A DNA stretch of 6,085 nt, from NCBI GenBank assembly GCA_030151135.1, contig JASLEQ010000814.1:1-6085 (forward strand). Reading direction: 5' to 3'. Each line of letters begins with the position of its first letter. Positions within the stretch are counted from its first letter, which is position 1. The translations under genes were made by a program, and so were the position numbers. The notes under the pieces are model-generated. The model was not told where the DNA came from, did no database searches, and was given only the letters and a program-made list of their open reading frames with translations. This DNA comes from Candidatus Sulfotelmatobacter sp. Its GTDB lineage: Bacteria > Acidobacteriota > Terriglobia > Terriglobales > SbA1. Of this stretch, positions 1 through 3,794 are shown piece after piece.

Positions 1-111
1 GGTGGATGAACGCTCAAGGGGACTCTCGGACGCGGTCACCCCAGCTCGGCTTGAGCCTTAGGACAATAAGACTCGCCATAATCGAATGGCAAACAGACGC
101 GAGGAACTGTC

Positions 112-726
112 ATGACCGAAAAATCGACGCGGGAACATTTAATCGACGTGGGCCTTGGACTGATGCACCAAAATGGGTACAACGCGACCGGGCTGAACGA
201 CGTTTTGAAAGCAGCAGACGTGCCAAAGGGCTCTTTTTACCACCATTTCGGTAGCAAAGAGGATTTTGCAGCGGCTGCATTGGAAAGGTATGGGATGCGC
301 GAGAGGGCGCATGCTGCGAGCATTCTGAACGATGCGACAGTTCCTCCATTAAAGCGCTTGAGACGTTATTTCAGCGATCTCGCGAGGATTTACGGCCAGA
401 AGGGAGCGATCCCTGGATGCATGATGGGCCGCTTCAGTCTGGAAATGGCTGAGGTGAGTCCAACTTTGAGAAAACAGATCAGCACTACCTTCAACCACTG
501 GCAGCAGACGATCGCGATGGTCATCCAGCAGGCAATCGTGCAGAAGGAACTGCCAGCCGATACGGATCCAGAATCGCTGGCCGGATTCCTGCTGAACAGT
601 TGGGAGGGAGCGCTCCTGCGCTCGCAGGCCGAAGAGAACGATGCTCCGCTCGAGATCTTTCAGCGCCACGCGTTGGATGCGTTGGCCAACAAGCTTAACC
701 CAAGAACCCACCGCAAACGGCACTAA
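112..726 (+). CDS. TetR/AcrR-family transcriptional repressor, NemR-like
   Basis: This is a 204-residue cytoplasmic DNA-binding repressor, the usual TetR length. The N-terminal helix-turn-helix lies at about residues 7-52, with the typical signature DVPKGSFYHHFGSKEDF (residues 36-52). The C-terminal ligand/dimer domain follows. It resembles E. coli NemR by recalled alignment: KGAIPGCMMGRFSLEMAE (98-115) matches NemR HGTISGC and the helix after it. C103 falls on NemR Cys106, the residue that senses electrophiles and HOCl, and it is the only cysteine in the protein. The NemR lysine partner (Lys175) seems to be replaced by Q172. The ATG at 112 is chosen because GAGGA at 101-105 sits 6 bases upstream. 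It is the first gene of a same-strand series whose products (VOC protein, alcohol dehydrogenase) suit electrophile or carbonyl detoxification, so it probably represses those genes and itself. The TetR family call is firm; the NemR-type ligand is inference. Confidence 0.93.
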   Translation: MTEKSTREHLIDVGLGLMHQNGYNATGLNDVLKAADVPKGSFYHHFGSKEDFAAAALERYGMRERAHAASILNDATVPPLKRLRRYFSDLARIYGQKGAIPGCMMGRFSLEMAEVSPTLRKQISTTFNHWQQTIAMVIQQAIVQKELPADTDPESLAGFLLNSWEGALLRSQAEENDAPLEIFQRHALDALANKLNPRTHRKRH

Positions 727-731
727 TCCGG

Positions 732-749
732 AGTGCGACAGCGCTTTTT
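732..749 (+). terminator. possible weak intrinsic terminator after the TetR gene
   Basis: A short hairpin starts 5 bases after the TetR stop codon: AGTGC (732-736) pairs with GCGCT (741-745), including one G-U pair, around a GACA loop. A T-run (745-749) follows. The stem is only 5 bp, so it would terminate weakly at best. If active, it would partly uncouple the regulator from the SRPBCC gene. Confidence 0.28.
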
Positions 750-775
750 CAGATCACGTCCGTCGGCAAAACCAA

Positions 776-790
776 TTTTCAACTTGAAAA
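776..790. promoter_or_regulatory. perfect 15-bp palindrome, candidate operator
   Basis: TTTTCAA (776-782), a central C (783) and TTGAAAA (784-790) form a perfect inverted repeat with 7-bp arms. It directly abuts the GGAG ribosome binding site (791-794) of the SRPBCC gene. A one-base spacer cannot form an RNA loop, so the symmetry fits a dimeric DNA-binding protein better than an mRNA hairpin; a folded form would leave only about 5 A-U-rich pairs. The obvious candidate binder is the TetR-type protein encoded just upstream, but I saw no second copy before the TetR, VOC or dehydrogenase genes. The symmetry is seen directly; the operator role is inference. Confidence 0.5.
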
Positions 791-801
791 GGAGAAATGC
801 A

Positions 802-1269
802 ATGTCTACCATCCATCTACACCAACAAACCAACCTGACACCCGAGCAATACATCGCTGGACTCACCGATTTCGGCCCCGGCCGTGCGGAGCTGTTCCCA
901 AATAGCGCTGACGAATACCTGGTCGTCCACCAACGCGGCCGCACCGAGGCTGATGTCACAGAAGGCTCCGGCGGCGTGTGGGAACGTTTGCACTACGATT
1001 GGTCGAATCCCAACCACGTTGTACTCACCACCACTGACTCCAATATTTGGGGAGGCGCATCCGGACATGCCTACACGTTTGCGCGCCAGCCCAATGGAAC
1101 TACCGACATTGATGTTGACGTCGTTCGCGAGGGCAAGAACCTCAAGGGATACCTGCTCGGTTTCGTGCTCGGGACCATCGGCAAGAGCATTTTGGAAAAG
1201 GCGTTTACAAACAGCGTCAAGGCCATTGAGGCTCGAAACGGCCTGGCCGCGCAGCTGATCGCTGCATGA
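802..1269 (+). CDS. SRPBCC-like (START/Bet v1-fold) small protein
   Basis: This is a 155-residue protein with no signal peptide or clear membrane span. The strand-rich middle (residues 38-110), which includes SGGVWERLHYDWSNPNHVVL (56-75) and then TDIDVDVVREGKNLKG (101-116), leads into a long C-terminal helix region (about 117-146). That order of a curved sheet followed by a closing helix is typical of SRPBCC polyketide-cyclase-like proteins, which bind hydrophobic ligands. No catalytic residues can be assigned. The ATG at 802 is chosen over the GTG at 733 because GGAG (791-794) sits 7 bases upstream; the 23 extra residues from the earlier start look non-native (Arg- and Lys-rich, and crossing the palindrome). 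It lies 75 bases after the TetR gene on the same strand. The fold call is moderate; the function is unknown. Confidence 0.8.
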   Translation: MSTIHLHQQTNLTPEQYIAGLTDFGPGRAELFPNSADEYLVVHQRGRTEADVTEGSGGVWERLHYDWSNPNHVVLTTTDSNIWGGASGHAYTFARQPNGTTDIDVDVVREGKNLKGYLLGFVLGTIGKSILEKAFTNSVKAIEARNGLAAQLIAA

Positions 1270-1329
1270 GCTGAGGCTCATAGAAAACATGTGCTCTCGC
1301 GATCTAATTCCATTCACATTGAGATCGCG
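1267..1329 (+). repeat. two hairpins downstream of the SRPBCC gene
   Basis: The first hairpin overlaps the stop codon: TGAGC (1267-1271) pairs with GCTCA (1276-1280) around TGAG. The second pairs CGCGATCT (1298-1305) perfectly with AGATCGCG (1322-1329) across a 16-base loop. Neither is followed by a T-run, so they are not convincing intrinsic terminators. They could protect the 3' end of the message, mark a Rho-dependent end, or (for the second) be a DNA-binding site. Confidence 0.35.
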
Positions 1330-1364
1330 CGTAACATCTTCGGCGATATACGTTGGGAGGCTAC

Positions 1365-1490
1365 GTGAGCAAGACGTTTGACTCGATCATCATTGGCTCG
1401 GGCCAAGCCGGACCGTTTCTTGCCGCAGCGCTGACTAACAAATTCCGGACTCTCGCGACCGGCACGATTTGTGGCGAGTGGCCGCCCTAA
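1365..1490 (+). pseudogene. N-terminal remnant of an FAD pyridine nucleotide-disulfide oxidoreductase
   Basis: From a GTG at 1365, with GGGAGG at 1355-1360 only 4 bases upstream, a 41-residue frame opens with FDSIIIGSGQAGPFLAAAL (residues 5-23). This is the beta-strand and glycine-rich loop (GxGxxG-type) of the FAD-binding Rossmann fold, in the form seen at the start of mercuric reductase and dihydrolipoamide-dehydrogenase-like flavoproteins. Such enzymes are about 450-480 residues long and next carry an acidic strand end and a redox-active CVNxGC motif. Here, after residue 23 (base 1433), the reading becomes unrelated (TNKFRTLATGTICGEWPP) and stops at TAA 1488-1490. The redox cysteines, NAD domain and dimer domain are all absent. 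The simplest reading is an internal deletion that removed nearly the whole gene. It ends 15 bases before the VOC start, so the stub may still be translated ahead of that gene. Confidence 0.72.
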
Positions 1491-1505
1491 CATTCAGGAG
1501 TAGCA

Positions 1506-2183
1506 ATGAGCAACAAGGAACAACATACTAGCGAATCGGCGGGAACGGCCAGCGCCACGGCTTACGATATGAAACTTGAAGTGGTAATCATCCCCGTTTC
1601 GGATGTTGACCGCTCCAAAGAATTCTATGTGAGGCTCGGGTGGCGGCTCGACGCCGATTTCCAGTTCCACAATGGTTTCCGTGTCGTCCAGTTCACTCCG
1701 CCCGGATCAAACTGTTCAGTCCAGTTCGGCGCGAAGCTTACTACCGCCGCACCTGGCTCGGTCCGAGACTTCTACCTGATCGTGTCGGACATCTTAGCCG
1801 CACGCAGCGAGTTAGTGTCCCGCGGCGTGGCCATCAGCGAGGTATTTCATCCTGCGACTCCAGGTGCTCAATTCCTGCCGGAAGGCGCAGAGAGCCGGCT
1901 CAGCGGGACGGACCCCGGCCACACGAGCTACCGTTCGTTTGCTACCTTCAGCGACCCCGACGGTAACCGCTGGCTGTTGCAGGAAGTCACCGCCCGCCTT
2001 CCGGGCCGTGTTGCCGGCGATACGACGTACAGCTCGGCAGCCGATCTTTCGAAGGCATTGCAACGCGCCGCGGCCGCGCACGGCTGGCACGAGTCTCGGA
2101 CGGGGAAAGCCGATCCCAACTGGCCACATTGGTATGCCGAATACATGGCGCGCGAACAATCAGGCGAAGAATTGCCGCGTTAG
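1506..2183 (+). CDS. VOC-family (glyoxalase/dioxygenase-fold) protein with C-terminal extension
   Basis: This is a 225-residue cytoplasmic protein. A variable N-terminal tail (1-20) precedes one VOC domain (about 22-162) made of two beta-alpha-beta-beta-beta modules: KLEVVIIPVSDVDRSKEFY (23-41) opens the first and RDFYLIVSDILAARSELV (87-104) the second. FSDPDGNRWLLQE (148-160) is the usual closing strand. A further 60 or so residues end in NWPHWYAEYMAREQSGEELP (205-224), a tail I recognise from other members of this subfamily. The usual metal histidines at the start of each module appear replaced (V26 and D88), leaving E160 as the only clear ligand position, so glyoxalase I activity should not be assumed. 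CAGGAG (1495-1500) lies 5 bases before the ATG. It follows the flavoprotein stub by 15 bases and probably shares its transcript. Substrate unknown; family call firm. Confidence 0.92.
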   Translation: MSNKEQHTSESAGTASATAYDMKLEVVIIPVSDVDRSKEFYVRLGWRLDADFQFHNGFRVVQFTPPGSNCSVQFGAKLTTAAPGSVRDFYLIVSDILAARSELVSRGVAISEVFHPATPGAQFLPEGAESRLSGTDPGHTSYRSFATFSDPDGNRWLLQEVTARLPGRVAGDTTYSSAADLSKALQRAAAAHGWHESRTGKADPNWPHWYAEYMAREQSGEELPR

Positions 2184-2511
2184 ACCATTGATGGCGCTCA
2201 AAAGCTCGAGGGTCGACAATCGCAAAGACACCACCGAAGGAATCACAATTCATCCTTCATCAAATCAGTGGGCACACTTGTGGCCGCATCGATGCTTCGG
2301 ATTGTCCGCCGCCGTCATCGTTTTCTTCAGAAATCCGGACGTAAACGGTTGTATATGGCGGGAGGGGACGGAACGGCTCCCAATACGTAGTTGCAGTGAA
2401 ACTCGCGCGGTCGAGTAGTCGTTTGATAAAATTTCTAACTTCTTGAGACGCCCAAGGGGGCTGATTGAACGTACATCTTTGAAGAGCACCAAGGGAGGCG
2501 CGGATGCAAAG
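2184..2511. other. 328-base non-coding gap, nothing recognised
   Basis: No gene is supported on either strand. A 32-residue Arg-rich frame (ATG at 2292) has no recognisable content. The stretch 2421-2450 is AT-rich for this window, and TAAAAT (2427-2432) resembles a -10 box, but no -35 hexamer lies at a normal distance. A 4-bp hairpin (GCCC 2450-2453 with GGGC 2458-2461) is too short to interpret. The gap probably holds the promoter of the downstream dehydrogenase, but I cannot place it. Confidence 0.4.
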
Positions 2512-3519
2512 ATGAAGGGCGGTGCAAGTATCGAGAGCGGGAGGAGACCTCGAACTTGTCGAGCGTGACATCCCTGAGCCGGGACCAGGACAAGTCAGGA
2601 TTCGAGTTCAGGCATGCGGTGTATGCCACAGTGATGTATTCACGAACGAAGGCCTTTTTCCAGGATTTCATATCCTCGCGTCCCTGGGCACGAGGTCGCC
2701 GGCATCGTTGACGCTGTTGGCCCCGGCGTCAAGCAATGGACAAAGGGTGACCGTGTCGGCGTGGGTTGGCATGGAGGACAGGACGGTACTTGCACCGCTT
2801 GCAAGAAAGGAGACTTCGCCAATTGCGCGAACGTGCTCGTATGTGGCCTCAGCTATGACGGAGGCTATCAGGAGTACATGATCGCACCAGTAGAAGCTCT
2901 GACCCGAATGCCCGAACCACTTGATCCTGTGTAAGCCGCGCCGCTCATATGCGCAGGAATTACGACATTCAACGCCCTTCGACATAGCGGGGCAATGCCG
3001 GGAGACCTTGTCGCCGTTCAGGGAGTCGGAGGGCTCGGTCATCTCGGGATTCAATTCGCGAAGAAAGCGGGCTATCGCGTCGCCGCCGTGGGACGGGGCA
3101 GCCAGAATGCGGCAATCGCACAAGAACTCGGAGCAGATTTTTACGTCGACAGTGCAGCCACCGACGCCGCGGCCGAACTGCAAAAGCTGGGTGGCGCGAG
3201 TGTCGTACTTGCCACCGCGCCGAACGGAAAAGCGATGTCTTCGCTTCTGCCAGGATTAACAGCCAATGGCACGCTCGTTGTTGTGGGTGCTTCCGAAGAT
3301 CCTCTTGAGGTATCCACCGCGCTCTTGATTCTTGGGAGGCGCAACATCAAGGGTTGGTCGGCAGGAACACCTTCGGATTCTGAAGATACGTTGCGATTCG
3401 CTGCGGGGGCCGGGGTGCGCCCGATGATCGAAAAACTGCCTCTGGAAAAGGCGGCCGAAGGCTACGCTCGCATGATGAGCGGGGACGCTCAGTACCGCGT
3501 TGTGCTTACGATGGGCTGA
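2512..3519 (+). pseudogene. zinc-dependent alcohol dehydrogenase (MDR superfamily), disrupted
   Basis: Reading across three lesions gives a full-length protein of about 335 residues that would oxidise alcohols or reduce aldehydes with NAD(P). From ATG 2512 the native start MKAVQVSRAGG appears only if one G of GGG (2517-2519) is removed (+1). The next frame holds ACGVCHSD (catalytic Zn Cys38). At 2666-2670 five bases stand where six are expected (-1), after which the frame reads YPRVPGHEVAGIVDAVG (His60, second ligand). The structural-zinc loop DGTCTACKKGDFANC follows, with Asp in place of the first Cys. TAA at 2932-2934 (codon 141) interrupts P-V-*-A-A-P and probably arose from CAA. After it come LICAG (third ligand, C147) and the NAD-binding GVGGLGHLG, open to the stop at 3519. 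All ligands survive, so the decay is recent or the changes are sequence errors. A separate Rossmann fragment could start at ATG 2995 but lacks a good ribosome site. Confidence 0.9.
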
Positions 3520-3613
3520 AGCTAGAATCTGTTGGGCACAGGCTGGGCTTATCATCCCCGAGTCACAAGTTGGCGAGAAACCGACTTCGCAGCAAATTGA
3601 GTCAAGATCGCTT

Positions 3614-3637
3614 GGGAAGCCGGCTTTTTGGCTTTCT
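3614..3637 (+). terminator. possible terminator after the dehydrogenase pseudogene
   Basis: GGGAAGCC (3614-3621) can pair with GGCTTTCT (3630-3637), including two G-U pairs, around an 8-base T-rich loop. It lies about 95 bases after the dehydrogenase stop. The following bases are T- and C-rich but form no clean T-run. A terminator is expected here because the next gene converges from the other strand. Confidence 0.3.
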
Positions 3638-3716
3638 AACCTTTCCATACTCCGTCATTTCCACGGCCTGCTTTGGAAGCGCGTTTCACAAAGTCACGAT
3701 CACCACGGGCCCGTCT

Positions 3717-3747
3717 TAAGAAAGGGAACCACTTGTCTGAGGTGGCT
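3717..3747 (-). terminator. possible terminator of the minus-strand regulator gene
   Basis: On the minus strand, AGCCAC (3747-3742) pairs with GTGGTT (3732-3727), including one G-U pair, across a 9-base loop. A pyrimidine-rich CCCTTTCTT (3726-3718) follows. It sits about 47 bases beyond the stop codon of the winged-helix/TPR gene, where a terminator would be expected. The stem is short, so this is tentative. Confidence 0.3.
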
Positions 3748-3759
3748 ACACGGCCGTGT
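3748..3759. repeat. 12-bp perfect palindrome in the convergent spacer
   Basis: ACACGG followed by CCGTGT is perfectly self-complementary. A second palindrome, ACGGGCCCGT (3705-3714), lies 33 bases to its left. With no spacer, neither makes a good RNA hairpin. The spacer between the two convergent genes (3520-3794) otherwise holds no recognisable gene; these sites may be protein-binding sites or chance in GC-rich DNA. Confidence 0.35.
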
Positions 3760-3794
3760 GGATGGGGAAAACGCGCCGGCAATACTGCGGACGC

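Noticed and set aside
12..56. Inverted repeat GCTCAAG ... CTTGAGC upstream of the TetR gene
   Set aside because: The 7-bp arms are 31 bases apart, too far for a simple dimer operator and with no T-run for a terminator; chance is likely.
2..61. Open frame at the left edge ending in TAG at 59-61, possibly the tail of an upstream gene
   Set aside because: Only about 19 residues are visible and none is recognisable, so it cannot be told from chance.
51..82. Possible TetR promoter with TTGAGC (51-56) and CATAAT (77-82)
   Set aside because: The 20-base spacing is longer than the usual 16-18 and the -35 match is poor, so it is not listed as a promoter.
6..254. 82-codon plus-strand frame overlapping the TetR start
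   Set aside because: It is out of frame with the clearly recognised TetR gene and its Arg-rich translation resembles nothing; it is a shadow.
733..801. Upstream GTG start for the SRPBCC protein
   Set aside because: The added 23 residues look non-native and lie over the hairpin and palindrome; the ATG at 802 has a well-placed ribosome site.
2504..2515. Alternative ATG at 2504 as the start of the dehydrogenase
   Set aside because: It is in the same frame as the first coding segment but meets TGA at 2513-2515 after three codons, so it cannot rescue the gene.
2932..2934. Stop-codon recoding in the dehydrogenase
   Set aside because: The codon is TAA, not the UGA or UAG used for selenocysteine or pyrrolysine, and the gene carries two further frameshifts.
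2995..3519. Independent gene for a stand-alone NAD-binding protein
   Set aside because: The sequence immediately upstream continues the same dehydrogenase in the same frame back to and beyond the TAA, so this is the 3' part of one broken gene.
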